Notes: a model not told the origin generated them from the sequence alone. Counted from the first letter of the stretch, positions 1 through 8,352 are shown. The stretch is 16,064 nt of DNA from RPQJ01 sp035691185 (GCA_035691185.1 DASSJN010000184.1:1-16064), one strand, 5' to 3'. Numbers and translations are program-made.

Positions 1-111
1 CTCGAGGTAGCGCTGCTTCTGCGCGAGGCTCGCCTCGAGCGTCAGGCTCCGGTGCCTGCATCCGTGGCAGGTCGGCTCACAACCGGGGGCGATCGATTGG
101 TGTACGCTCAC
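1..111 (-). CDS. Possible 5' end of an unidentified gene (partial)
   Basis: From a GTG at 111-109 the minus strand stays open to the window edge. It reads as a short leader with a Cys-rich patch (GCEPTCHGCRHR, C-x3-C-x2-C) and then SLTLEASLAQKQRYLE. Third codon positions become strongly G/C-rich after the patch, as expected for a real gene here. The cysteine spacing could bind a metal or Fe-S cluster, but I do not recognise the family and the rest lies outside the window. It would be divergent from the dehydratase gene. There is no clear ribosome binding site before the GTG, so the start is a guess. Confidence 0.35.
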   Translation of the reverse strand, partial: MSVHQSIAPGCEPTCHGCRHRSLTLEASLAQKQRYLE

Positions 112-166
112 GAGGACGCAATGGTGCGACGAATCCCGCGCCGCCGACAGGGGCCCCGATTTTTCG

Positions 167-1150
167 ATGACCCGCATTCCCGTCTTCGACGACGTCAGGG
201 CCGCGGCCAAGCGTATCGCCGGCCACGCACGTCGCACGCCGCTGCTCGCAGACACGCCGCTCGACCGGCTGACGGGCGGGCGCATCCTGCTCAAGCTCGA
301 GACGCTGCAGCACACGGGCTCGTTCAAGTTCCGCGGCGCCTGGAACCGGCTCGCCCGGCTGGACGAGAGCGAACGTGCTGCCGGCGTCGTGGCGTTCTCC
401 TCGGGCAACCACGCGCAGGGCGTGGCCGAGGCCGCGCGCCGGCTCGGCATCCGCGCCACGATCGTCATGCCTAGCGACGCGCCGCGCATGAAACTCCAGA
501 ACACGCTCGACATGGGGGCCGAGGTCGTCGAGTACGACCGCGTCCACGAGAGCCGCGAGCAGATCGCGGCGAAGATTGCGGCGGAACGCGGCGCCACGCT
601 CGTGCCCTCCTTCGACGACCCCGACGTCATCGCGGGACAGGGCACGGTCGGGCTCGAGATCGCGGAGCAGGCGGCGGACCTGCGCCTCACGCTCGACGAC
701 GTGATCGTCTGCTGCAGCGGCGGCGGGCTCACGGCGGGCATCGCGATCGCGATACAGAAGCTCGCGCCGCACGCCGCGATCTGGACGGCGGAGCCGGAGG
801 CCCATGACGACCACAGGCGCTCGCTCGAGACCGGTCGCCGTCAGCGCAACGAGCCGGGCATGCCAGCCTCGATCTGCGACGCGCTGCTCGCGCCGATGCC
901 GGGCGAACTGACGTTCGCGATCAACCAGCCGCTGCTGCGCGGTGGCCTCGCCGTGTCGGACGACGAAGTGCGGCGCGCGATCGCGTTCGCGGCGCGCACG
1001 CTCAAGCTCGTCGTCGAACCGGGCGGTGCCGTGGCGCTTGCCTGCGTCATGAGCGGCAAGCTCGACACGCGCGACCGCACGGTGGCGGTGACGCTGTCGG
1101 GCGGCAACATCGACGACGCGTTGCTCGCAGCAATCCTCGCGGCACCCTAG
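167..1150 (+). CDS. PLP-dependent threonine/serine dehydratase
   Basis: A 327-residue fold-type II PLP enzyme, about the length of catabolic threonine dehydratase TdcB (329 residues) and without the C-terminal ACT regulatory domain of long IlvA. The expected reaction is deamination of L-threonine to 2-oxobutanoate and ammonia, or L-serine to pyruvate, in the cytoplasm. Visible motifs are SFKFRGA (residues 52-58) with the PLP lysine K54, SSGNH (78-82), the phosphate-binding loop SGGGL (184-188), VEPGGA (283-288) and SGGN (311-314). The ATG at 167 is chosen because MTRIPVFDDVRAAAKRI matches the usual N-terminus; the ribosome binding site is weak. It is convergent with the next gene, with a 3-bp gap. 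Serine racemase or a hydroxyectoine-type dehydratase are related families that cannot be excluded. Confidence 0.88.
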   Translation: MTRIPVFDDVRAAAKRIAGHARRTPLLADTPLDRLTGGRILLKLETLQHTGSFKFRGAWNRLARLDESERAAGVVAFSSGNHAQGVAEAARRLGIRATIVMPSDAPRMKLQNTLDMGAEVVEYDRVHESREQIAAKIAAERGATLVPSFDDPDVIAGQGTVGLEIAEQAADLRLTLDDVIVCCSGGGLTAGIAIAIQKLAPHAAIWTAEPEAHDDHRRSLETGRRQRNEPGMPASICDALLAPMPGELTFAINQPLLRGGLAVSDDEVRRAIAFAARTLKLVVEPGGAVALACVMSGKLDTRDRTVAVTLSGGNIDDALLAAILAAP

Positions 1151-1153
1151 ACA

Positions 1154-1612
1154 TCAGACCGGGAGCTGGACGATCTCGGCGTCGAGCCGCGTCGCCGACA
1201 CGTGCAACCGCGCAAGGGCGACCGGCAACCGGAAACGGCGCGGCCCGGCGCTGCCCGGATTGACGTAGAGCACGCCCTGTCGACGTTCGATGCGCGGCTG
1301 GTGCGAATGACCGGAAACGACTGCGTCGAACCCGCAGGCGCGCGGGTCCACCGCGAGTCGGCTCAGGTCGTGGAGCAGCAGCACGCGATGCCCCGCGACG
1401 TCGACCTCGGCCTGCTCGGGGAGGCCCGCCGCCCAGTCGCCGTCGACGTTGCCGCGCACCGCCACGACCCGCGGCGCCGCCTTGCGCAACTCCTCGAGCA
1501 CCTGCGCGCGCCCGATGTCGCCGGCGTGAAGGATCAGCGCGCAATTGTGCAACGCGGCGATGGCCTCCGGCCGCAACTTGCCGTGCGTGTCGGAGATGAC
1601 CCCGACGCGCAT
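1154..1612 (-). CDS. YfcE/MJ0936-type metallophosphoesterase
   Basis: A 152-residue calcineurin-like phosphoesterase of the short YfcE/MJ0936 type, a two-metal phosphodiesterase whose natural substrate is usually unknown. Metal-site motifs appear in order: SDTHG (D8, H10), HAGD (D32), RGNVDGD (N55), LLLHD (H81) and SGHSH (H102, H104), followed by YVNPGS (116-121). The start is set at the ATG at 1612 because a strong GGAGGTGA lies just upstream on the minus strand and because MRVGVISDTHG is the classic N-terminus. The reading frame is open further upstream, but that part is not protein-like. The gene is convergent with the dehydratase and divergent from the DUF1295 gene, so it is probably monocistronic. 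Confidence 0.9.
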   Translation of the reverse strand: MRVGVISDTHGKLRPEAIAALHNCALILHAGDIGRAQVLEELRKAAPRVVAVRGNVDGDWAAGLPEQAEVDVAGHRVLLLHDLSRLAVDPRACGFDAVVSGHSHQPRIERRQGVLYVNPGSAGPRRFRLPVALARLHVSATRLDAEIVQLPV

Positions 1613-1767
1613 CGAGTCACCTCCATTCCGCATTCGCCGAGTCGATTCTGGCGCGCCCATGCGTCGATCCTGCCGTCCTCTGCCGCCACGCCAGTCGGCA
1701 GCCAGCGCTGCCTCGGCTAGAGTGTGCCGGGGGCCGGCGCATCGCAAGACTCGGGGAGATCGCAGAC

Positions 1768-2547
1768 ATGCCATCGCTGCTCGCAACCTGGTTGCAGGCG
1801 TTGCCGCTGCTGCTCGTGGCCGCCGGGCTGACCTGGGCGCTCAGCGTCGCGCTGCGCAACGTGACCGTGGTCGATACGCTGTGGTCGCTGCTGTTCGTGC
1901 TCGCAGCGTTCAGCTATGCGCGATCGACGGCGCCGGCCGAGCCGCGGACGATGCTCCTGCTCGCGCTCGTGACGCTCTGGGGGCTGCGCCTGGCGGTCCA
2001 TCTCGGCAGGCGCACGTTCGGACACGAAGAGGATCGCCGCTACCAGGCCATCCGCCACCGCAATGACCCGGGCTTTGCCTGGAAGAGCCTGTACCTCGTC
2101 TTCGGGATGCAGGCGGTGCTGGCCTGGATCATCTCGCTGCCGCTGCTCGGCGGCATCGCCGGAGACCCGCGCCCGCTCGGCGGGCTCGACTGGCTCGGCG
2201 CCGGCGTGTGGCTGTCAGGCTGGCTGTTGGAGAGCATCGGCGACTGGCAACTCGCGCGCTTCAAGGCCGACCCGGCCAGCGCCGGGCAGGTGATGGACCG
2301 TGGCCTCTGGCGCTACACGCGTCACCCGAACTACTTCGGCGACTTCTGCGTCTGGTGGGGGTTCTACCTCATCGCCCTCGGCGCCGGCGCCTGGTGGTCG
2401 ATCGCCGGGCCGGTGATCATGACCGTACTGCTGCTGCGCGTCTCCGGCGTAGCGCTGCTCGAGCGGGACATCGGGACGCGTCGTCCCGGCTATGCGGAGT
2501 ACGTGCGGCGGACCAATGCGTTCTGGCCGGGGCCGCCGAAACGCTAG
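1768..2547 (+). CDS. DUF1295 (steroid 5-alpha-reductase-like) membrane protein
   Basis: A 259-residue integral membrane protein of the DUF1295 family, related in fold to steroid 5-alpha-reductases and isoprenylcysteine methyltransferases. Hydrophobic segments lie at about residues 9-29, 36-50, 61-79, 107-130, 142-157, 192-206 and 211-232. The family signature is DRGLWRYTRHPNYFGD at 177-192. The physiological reaction is not established for bacterial members; an NAD(P)H-dependent reduction or a methylation on a membrane lipid is possible. The start has a GGGGAG ribosome binding site 9 nt upstream. The TAG stop at 2545-2547 overlaps the first unit of a heptamer repeat array. Confidence 0.88.
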   Translation: MPSLLATWLQALPLLLVAAGLTWALSVALRNVTVVDTLWSLLFVLAAFSYARSTAPAEPRTMLLLALVTLWGLRLAVHLGRRTFGHEEDRRYQAIRHRNDPGFAWKSLYLVFGMQAVLAWIISLPLLGGIAGDPRPLGGLDWLGAGVWLSGWLLESIGDWQLARFKADPASAGQVMDRGLWRYTRHPNYFGDFCVWWGFYLIALGAGAWWSIAGPVIMTVLLLRVSGVALLERDIGTRRPGYAEYVRRTNAFWPGPPKR

Positions 2548-2646
2548 TGTCCAGCGTGCAGTGTCTAGCGGTCAGTCGGAGGCCGACTGCGCCGGCCGTG
2601 GCGTTGCCGCGCCCCACTAGACACTAGACACTGGACACTAAACACT
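2546..2646. repeat. Heptamer repeats in two inverted blocks around a hairpin
   Basis: The left block (2546-2573) reads as four degenerate heptamers, AGTGTCC AGCGTGC AGTGTCT AGCGGTC. The right block (2615-2646) is CACT followed by AGACACT AGACACT GGACACT AAACACT, which is the same AGTGTCY unit on the other strand. A GC-rich spacer between them contains a hairpin. The left block begins inside the stop codon of the DUF1295 gene. The right block ends 6 nt before the kinase ATG and occupies the place where a ribosome binding site would lie. Its function is unknown; slippage between heptamers could change its length. Confidence 0.8.
2573..2589. other. Perfect hairpin CAGTCGG-AGG-CCGACTG
   Basis: A 7-bp perfect stem with a 3-nt loop lies between the two heptamer blocks, 26 bp after the DUF1295 stop codon. 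No T-tract follows, so it is not a canonical intrinsic terminator, but it could stall or protect the upstream transcript. Confidence 0.5.
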
Positions 2647-2652
2647 TCCTGC

Positions 2653-5600
2653 ATGTCCTCCGGCGTCCTGCTCTCGGCGCTCGCGCTCGGCTACCTGCTG
2701 ATGCTGTTCGGCGTCGCGTTCTACGGCGAGCGGCGCTCGGTCTATCCCGGCATCGCCCGGCTGCGCCCCTGGATCTACAGCCTCGCGCTCGGCGTGTACT
2801 GCACGACCTGGACCTTTTTCGGCGCCGTGGGGACGGCCGTTCGCGACGGCTGGAGCTACGTGCCGATCTACCTGGGGCCGGCGCTCGTGTTCCTGTTCGC
2901 GACGCCGTTCCTCGAACGGCTCGTCGCCGTCGTCCGCGCACACAACATCACTTCGATCGCGGACCTGGTCTCCTCGCGCTTCGGCAAGAGCCCCGGCCTC
3001 GGCGCGCTGGTCGCCGTCATCGCGCTCACGGCCGGCGTGCCGTACCTGGCGCTGCAATACAAGGCCGTCGGCACGAGCCTGGACGTGCTGACCGGCTCGT
3101 CGGGCGCTCATCGCGAGTGGCTCGACGACACTGCGCTGTACGTCGCGCTGCTGATGGCGCTGTTCGCGACGCTGTTCGGCACCCGCCGCCTCGACGCCAC
3201 CGAGCATCACGAGGGCGTCATGCTGGCGATCGCGTTCGAGTCCGTGGTCAAACTGCTCGCGTTCGCCGCGGTCGGCGTGTTCGCACTGCTGCACCTCGAC
3301 GGCGCGCCGCGCCTCGACCAGACGCCGCTCGGCTCGGCCGCCTCCGTGTTCTCCGGCGATTTCCTGGCGACCACGGCGCTCGCCGGCGTCGCCATCTTCT
3401 GCCTGCCGCGGCAATTCCTCGTCGGTTTCGTCGAGTGCGCCGACGCGAGCGACATCCGCAAGGCACGGCTCGTCTTCTCGGGCTACCTCGTCGCGTTCAC
3501 CGTGCTGGTCGTGCCGATCGTGCTGGCGGGTCTCGGTTCCGGCCTCGACGCGACGCACAACCCGGACTCCTTCGTGCTGACGCTGCCGCTGGAACGCGAC
3601 GCCTACGCGCTCGCCGTGCTCGCGTTCCTCGGCGGCCTCTCCGCCGCGACGGCGATGGTCATCGTGTCGAGCATCGCGCTCGCCACGATGGTCACGAACG
3701 ACCTCGTCATGCCCGCGCTGTGGCGCAGCCGCTGGCTCAAGCCGACCGAGGGTCGCGATATCGGCAGCCTCGTGCTCTGGCTGCGCCGTGCGGCGATCCT
3801 GGGGCTCGCCCTGCTGGCCTACGCCTATCACCGCAACACCGTCACCCCGGCGAGCCTCGCCTCGATCGGGCTGCTGGCGTTCGCCGCGTTCGCGCAGTTC
3901 GCGCCGCCCATCCTCGCCGGGCTGTATTGGCGCCGCGCCTCGCGCCGGGCGGTGTTCTGGGGCCTGATGACCGGCTTCGCGATCTGGGTGTATGCGCTGC
4001 TGCTGCCGAACTTCGCAGCCGGCGGATTGATCGGGCCAAGCGTGCTCGAGCACGAGGGCCCGTGGGACCTGCTCTGGGCCGAGGTCCAGGGGTGGCTGGG
4101 CCTTTCGCACCTGAGTCCATCGGTGCGCGGCGCCCTGCTCGCCGTCGGCGGCAACGTGTTCGTGCTGGTGGTGCTGTCGTTGCTCACGCGATCATCGCTG
4201 CGCGACCGCATGGCGGCGACCGCATTCGTGCGGCCCGCGGTCCGGCAGGTGCCGTCCCGCTCGGTCGGCAGCACGCACGTCGCCGACGTGCTGACGGCCG
4301 CGGAGCGCATCGTCGGCTCCGCCGCGGCGCAGGCCGCGTTGCTCGAGTACTCCGAGCAGGTGCGACGACCACCGCCGAAGCCGTCCGACCCGGCGGACCG
4401 GGGCCTCCTGCAGCACATGGAGCGCGTGCTCGCGGGCGCCATCGGCGGTTCCTCGGCGCGCCTGATCTTCACGCACGCGCTCAGCGGCCGCGGCCTCGCG
4501 GCCGAGGAAGTCGCCGAGATGCTCGACGAGACCTCGCAGGAGCTGCGCTTCAGCCGGCAGTTGCTGCAGGCGACGATGGAGAACGTGTCGCAGGGCATCT
4601 CCGTGGCGGATGCGGAGGGGCGTCTGGTCGCCTGGAACGGCCGCTACGTCGAGATGTTCGACTATCCGCCGCGCCTGATCGAGGTCGGCACTCCGGTGGC
4701 GGAACTGATCCGGTGGAACGCGCTGCGCGGCGAATTCGGCGACACCGATCCGGAGGAGCAGATCCGTAAGCGGCTCGCGCACATGAAGGCCGGCTCGAGC
4801 TACGTGATCCAGCGCCGCCGGCGCAACGGCCGAGTCTACGAGATCCGCGGCCAGCCGATGCCGGACGGCGGCTACGTCACGACGTACACCGACATCACCG
4901 AGTTCAAGCACAACGAACAGCAACTGCTCGAAGCCAAGCAGACGCTCGAGCAGCGCGTCTCGGAGCGGACGCGGGAGCTGTCGAAGGCGCTGGCCGCGGA
5001 GGCGGAGGCCAAGCGCGCGGCCGAACAGGCCAATGCGAGCAAGACGAGGTTCGTCGCCGCGGCGAGCCACGACCTGCTGCAACCGCTCAATGCGGCGCGG
5101 CTCTTTGCGTCCGCACTGACCGACTCGCCGGACGCCGCATCGGTCGGCGAGATCGCCGGGCGCATCGAGGGTTCGTTGCGCGCGGCCGAGGAGGTGCTCG
5201 ACGACATGCTCGACATCGCCCGGCTCGAGAGCGGCGCGACGCGCACCGACATAACCGACTTCGCGCTCGACGACGTGATGACCGACGTCGAGCGGCAGTT
5301 CGCGCCGGTCGCCGCCCGGCGCGGGCTCCGGCTGCGCGTGCGGCACACGCAGGCGTACGTCCGCAGCGACCGGGTCCTGCTGCGGCGCGTCCTGCAGAAC
5401 CTGGTCTCGAATGCGCTGCGCTACACGCAGCGCGGCGGCGTGATCGTGGCCTGCCGCCCGCGCGGCCAGCGCCTCGAAGTCCAGGTCTGGGACTCGGGGC
5501 CGGGCATCGCGGAGCAGCATCGCGCACTGGTGTTCAGCGAGTTCCGCGGGCTCGGGGGCACCTCGCCCTGGGGGGAGAAGGGGCTCGGCCTCGGGCTCTC

Positions 5601-6192
5601 GATCTGCGATCGCATCGCACGCCTGCTGCACCTCGACCTGAGCCTCAGGTCGGTCGTCGGCCGCGGTTCGCTGTTCAGCGTGCGTCTCGAGCCGGTCGAT
5701 CGCCCGGCGCCAACGGCGCCCACGGCGCAGCCGGCGACAGCCCCCGCCTCGCCATCGAGTCTCGGGGGCGGCACCGTGCTGTGCATCGACGACGAGGAGG
5801 CCATCCTCGACGGCATGCAGACCCTGCTGGAACGCTGGGGCCTGACGGTCCTGCGCGCGGGGACCGCGGAAGAGGCGCGCCGACGGTTCCATGAGCACGC
5901 ACCCGACGTCGTGCTGGCGGACTATCGGCTCGGCGAAGGCGACTGCGACGGGCTCGAACTGCTGCAAGCGCTGCGCGTCGGCGGCGTGGCGGTCGCGCGC
6001 GGTGCGCTCATCACCGCCGACCACGGCGCTGCGCTCGCCGAGCGTGCGAGTGCGCTCGGGTACAAGGTGCTGCGCAAACCGGTGAAGCCGGCAGCGCTGC
6101 GGGCGCTGCTCGGGGCCCTGCTCGCCTCCGCGCGTCCCCCGCCGACGGCCGCCGCCCTCGGCGAGGCCGCGCTCAGCAACGGCTCAGGCTGA
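2653..6192 (+). CDS. crbS: CrbS/MxtR-type hybrid sensor kinase with SLC5-like transporter domain
   Basis: An 1179-residue inner-membrane hybrid histidine kinase. Residues 1 to about 515 form a multi-helix Na+/solute symporter-like (SLC5/SSS) domain. A linker resembling the STAC region follows, then a PAS domain (about 637-755, from NVSQGISVADAEGRLVAWNG) and a coiled coil (about 755-800). HisKA has the phosphorylated H806 in AAASHDLLQPLNAAR. The HATPase has N-box NLVSNALRY (916-924), DSGPGIA (from D947) and a GLGLGLSI loop. The receiver has D1046/D1047, phospho-acceptor D1090 in VLADYRL, T1121 and K1142. This order and length match CrbS of Vibrio and MxtR of Pseudomonas, which act with a LuxR-type regulator to control acs and acetate use; CbrA lacks the receiver. 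The ATG at 2653 fits the family N-terminus but has no ribosome binding site, because the repeat array fills that position. Confidence 0.88.
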   Translation: MSSGVLLSALALGYLLMLFGVAFYGERRSVYPGIARLRPWIYSLALGVYCTTWTFFGAVGTAVRDGWSYVPIYLGPALVFLFATPFLERLVAVVRAHNITSIADLVSSRFGKSPGLGALVAVIALTAGVPYLALQYKAVGTSLDVLTGSSGAHREWLDDTALYVALLMALFATLFGTRRLDATEHHEGVMLAIAFESVVKLLAFAAVGVFALLHLDGAPRLDQTPLGSAASVFSGDFLATTALAGVAIFCLPRQFLVGFVECADASDIRKARLVFSGYLVAFTVLVVPIVLAGLGSGLDATHNPDSFVLTLPLERDAYALAVLAFLGGLSAATAMVIVSSIALATMVTNDLVMPALWRSRWLKPTEGRDIGSLVLWLRRAAILGLALLAYAYHRNTVTPASLASIGLLAFAAFAQFAPPILAGLYWRRASRRAVFWGLMTGFAIWVYALLLPNFAAGGLIGPSVLEHEGPWDLLWAEVQGWLGLSHLSPSVRGALLAVGGNVFVLVVLSLLTRSSLRDRMAATAFVRPAVRQVPSRSVGSTHVADVLTAAERIVGSAAAQAALLEYSEQVRRPPPKPSDPADRGLLQHMERVLAGAIGGSSARLIFTHALSGRGLAAEEVAEMLDETSQELRFSRQLLQATMENVSQGISVADAEGRLVAWNGRYVEMFDYPPRLIEVGTPVAELIRWNALRGEFGDTDPEEQIRKRLAHMKAGSSYVIQRRRRNGRVYEIRGQPMPDGGYVTTYTDITEFKHNEQQLLEAKQTLEQRVSERTRELSKALAAEAEAKRAAEQANASKTRFVAAASHDLLQPLNAARLFASALTDSPDAASVGEIAGRIEGSLRAAEEVLDDMLDIARLESGATRTDITDFALDDVMTDVERQFAPVAARRGLRLRVRHTQAYVRSDRVLLRRVLQNLVSNALRYTQRGGVIVACRPRGQRLEVQVWDSGPGIAEQHRALVFSEFRGLGGTSPWGEKGLGLGLSICDRIARLLHLDLSLRSVVGRGSLFSVRLEPVDRPAPTAPTAQPATAPASPSSLGGGTVLCIDDEEAILDGMQTLLERWGLTVLRAGTAEEARRRFHEHAPDVVLADYRLGEGDCDGLELLQALRVGGVAVARGALITADHGAALAERASALGYKVLRKPVKPAALRALLGALLASARPPPTAAALGEAALSNGSG

Positions 6193-6236
6193 GCGCAGCA
6201 GCCCCCGGTAAATACCTACCCGGCCCGCGGCCGTCC

Positions 6237-6914
6237 TCAATCGATGTCTTCGGGCGGCGGCTTGAGACTCGAGCGGTCGACGGCGAGCCGGCCGGCCGCC
6301 AGCACGGCCTGCGTGCGCGTCGTCACGCCTAGCTTGCGAAGGATGGCCGTCACGTGCGCCTTGACCGTGGCCTCAGAGACGTCGAGGTCGTAGGCGATCT
6401 GCTTGTTGAGCAGGCCCGCGCAGAGCATGCCCAGCACGCGGAACTGTTGCGGCGTGAGCTCCGCGACCCGGCGGGCGATTTCGAGTTCCTCGGCCGACGA
6501 CGTCGGGGCGCGGGGCGGGTGATAACCGGGCGGCGTGTAGATTTCGCCGGCCAGGACGGCCTCGATTGCCTGGCCGATCTGCCCGGCCTCGGTGGACTTC
6601 GGGATGAATCCCTGTGCTCCGAATCGCAGGGCCGCCGCGATCGTCTGCGGGTCGTCGTCGGCCGAAACGATCACGACCGGCAGTTCCGGCCGGCTGCCAC
6701 GCACGTGCGCGAGGGCATTGAAGCCGTGGGCACCGGGCATGTTCAGGTCCAGCAGCAGCAGGTCCGCGCCGGGATGGGCCTCGGCGGCGGCCAGCATGGC
6801 CGCGACCGAATCCGCCTCGACGAACCCGACCCCCCGCTCCAGGCGTCCCACGGCGGCCTTCAAGGCCTCGCGAAACAACGGGTGGTCGTCGGCGACGATG
6901 ATCTGTCGTGGCAT
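6237..6914 (-). CDS. crbR: CrbR/ErdR-type LuxR/NarL response regulator
   Basis: A 225-residue two-component regulator. The receiver domain occupies residues 3-120 with acidic D9/D10, phospho-acceptor D56 in LLLDLNMPG, S84 and K106 in GFIPKS. A LuxR-type helix-turn-helix covers 150-212 (LTPQQFRVLGMLCAG, then NKQIAYDLDVSEATVKAHV). The start at 6914 gives MPRQIIVADDHPLFR, the normal family N-terminus; the frame is open upstream but not protein-like, and the ribosome binding site is weak. It converges on the hybrid kinase with a 44-bp gap, which supports a cognate pair. In Vibrio and Pseudomonas the CrbR/ErdR regulator activates acs. It is divergent from the porin gene, so porin control is plausible. 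The pairing and symbol are inferred from architecture and adjacency. Confidence 0.85.
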   Translation of the reverse strand: MPRQIIVADDHPLFREALKAAVGRLERGVGFVEADSVAAMLAAAEAHPGADLLLLDLNMPGAHGFNALAHVRGSRPELPVVIVSADDDPQTIAAALRFGAQGFIPKSTEAGQIGQAIEAVLAGEIYTPPGYHPPRAPTSSAEELEIARRVAELTPQQFRVLGMLCAGLLNKQIAYDLDVSEATVKAHVTAILRKLGVTTRTQAVLAAGRLAVDRSSLKPPPEDID

Positions 6915-7231
6915 CTGTTGCGGAGAGTACACGCCTCTGTGGCAAGCCGAAATTGCTACCAAAGGCCAATATCGCGCAACATGCACCGGGACGAGCATGA
7001 CCGGGCGTCGCACGGCTTGATTGGGGGAAGCCACCAGACCATGCCTTTCGTCACGTCAAACCGCATCTTTACGCCCTTGTGCGCCATCGGGGGATGGGCG
7101 CAGGGCACCCTCGAGTCACGCTTCCGTGTGACCGATGGCTTCCCGTCGACAGGCGGGCGGAGACCGCGCCATGCCCAGCGGTATCGTTTCGGAGTCCGTG
7201 TCGTTTCGGCACTACATCTCAGGAGTACAAC
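6915..7231. promoter_or_regulatory. Divergent intergenic region between the response regulator and the porin
   Basis: A 317-bp non-coding stretch that must carry promoters for both flanking genes. Three things are visible. GTATCGTTTCGG (7181-7192) and GTGTCGTTTCGG (7198-7209) form a direct repeat with a 17-bp period just upstream of the porin ribosome binding site. An imperfect inverted repeat, TGCGCCATC/GATGGGCGCA, lies at 7080-7102. A comparatively A/T-rich patch lies at about 6945-6975 near the regulator. I could not assign convincing -35/-10 boxes. Confidence 0.5.
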
Positions 7232-8344
7232 ATGCGTGACCTGATCCTTCGACCCAAGGCCCTGTGGGCTGCCGTGGCAGGCGCCACGTTCGCATGCCTC
7301 GCCCCGGCGGCCCATGCGCAGTGGCAGATCCAGCCCACTGACGGGAGCAGCATCAAGTTCGGGTTTCTCATGCAGGGCCAGGCGGAGTCAGTGGACGTCA
7401 ACCAGGACGACACCGCCCAGAACCTGTTCTTCCGTCGCCTGCGCATACTGGCCGGCGGCAAGATCAACGACCAGTGGTCGTTCTTCTTCGAGACCGACAG
7501 TCCGAACCTCGGCAAGGGCACGACGACTGGTACTGCCCCCAATTTCACCAACAGCAAGGATGCCGGCGACCTCTACATCCAGGACTTCGTCGTCACGTAC
7601 AAGCCCGGCAGCGACGCGTTGAACATCGATGTCGGCATGCTGCTCGACGCGATTTCGTACAACTCCAACCAGTCCGCCGCGACGCTCATGGCGACCGACT
7701 ACGGCCCATACACGTTCGTCTGGTCGACGCCGCTGCAGGCGCGGGTGGGCCGCGACTACGGTGTGCGCGCCCGCGGCTACCTGTTCGGCGACCACCTGGA
7801 ATATCGCGCTTCGGTGCTGCAGGGCGTGCGTGGCGAGAACCAGACCAACGACTTCCGGTTCGCGGGCCGGCTGATGTTCAACGTGTTCGAGGCCCAGAAG
7901 GGGCTCTTCTACACGGGAACGACGCTCGGCAAGAAGCAGCTGCTGTCGTTCGGCGCCAGCTACGACAAGCAGGAAGAGTACGAAACGATCGGCGTCGATG
8001 CGTTCTGGGACCAGCCCATCGGCGACGGCAACGGGCTGACGCTCCAGGCCGACTGGAGCACCCTCGACGGTGACGTCTTCCTGACCTCGCTGCCGGAGCA
8101 GGAGAATCTGCTCGTGGAGGCCGGCTTCTACATCAATTCGATGAAGCTGCTGCCCTTCATCCAGTACGCCGACCGGAATTACGACGACGACGCGCTGGCG
8201 GATACCGACAAGGTCCAGATCGGCCTCGGCTACATGTTCGCCGGCCACAACGGCAACCTGAAGTTTTCGTACGCCCAGCACGGCGTGGACGGCGGGGACG
8301 ACCGCGACGAGTTCTGGCTGCAGCTGCAGCTGTTCCGCTACTGA
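7232..8344 (+). CDS. OprO/OprP-type outer-membrane porin
   Basis: A 370-residue exported beta-barrel protein of the phosphate-selective porin O/P family. A Sec signal peptide covers residues 1-29 (MRDLILRPKALWAAVAGATF, ending AHA before Q30). The mature start WQIQPTDGSSIKFGFLMQGQ and the early segments FFRRLRILAGGKINDQWSFFFETD and DLYIQDFVVTY are typical of the family. Amphipathic strands continue to a C-terminal FRY with the terminal aromatic used in barrel assembly. The start at 7232 follows AGGAG 6 nt upstream; the open frame reaching further 5' is not signal-like. The family includes phosphate and polyphosphate channels, but many members pass other anions, so substrate cannot be read here. 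It is divergent from the response regulator, and an inverted repeat follows its stop codon by 8 bp. Confidence 0.87.
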   Translation: MRDLILRPKALWAAVAGATFACLAPAAHAQWQIQPTDGSSIKFGFLMQGQAESVDVNQDDTAQNLFFRRLRILAGGKINDQWSFFFETDSPNLGKGTTTGTAPNFTNSKDAGDLYIQDFVVTYKPGSDALNIDVGMLLDAISYNSNQSAATLMATDYGPYTFVWSTPLQARVGRDYGVRARGYLFGDHLEYRASVLQGVRGENQTNDFRFAGRLMFNVFEAQKGLFYTGTTLGKKQLLSFGASYDKQEEYETIGVDAFWDQPIGDGNGLTLQADWSTLDGDVFLTSLPEQENLLVEAGFYINSMKLLPFIQYADRNYDDDALADTDKVQIGLGYMFAGHNGNLKFSYAQHGVDGGDDRDEFWLQLQLFRY

Positions 8345-8352
8345 TCTGAAAA

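Noticed and set aside
77..814. A 245-residue minus-strand frame opposite the dehydratase
   Set aside because: No recognisable motif, and the plus strand carries all PLP-enzyme motifs.
2638..4110. A 490-residue open frame on the minus strand opposite the kinase membrane domain
   Set aside because: Composition is dominated by Arg, Glu, Gln, Asp and His with no domain pattern, as expected for an antisense shadow of a G/C-rich gene.
4192..6024. A 610-residue open frame on the minus strand opposite the kinase catalytic domains
   Set aside because: Same shadow composition; the plus strand has a continuous, fully motif-supported kinase and receiver.
6193..6236. A possible terminator between the convergent kinase and regulator genes (GGTAAATACCTACC)
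   Set aside because: The stem is only about 4 bp and there is no T-tract, so I could not support a terminator.
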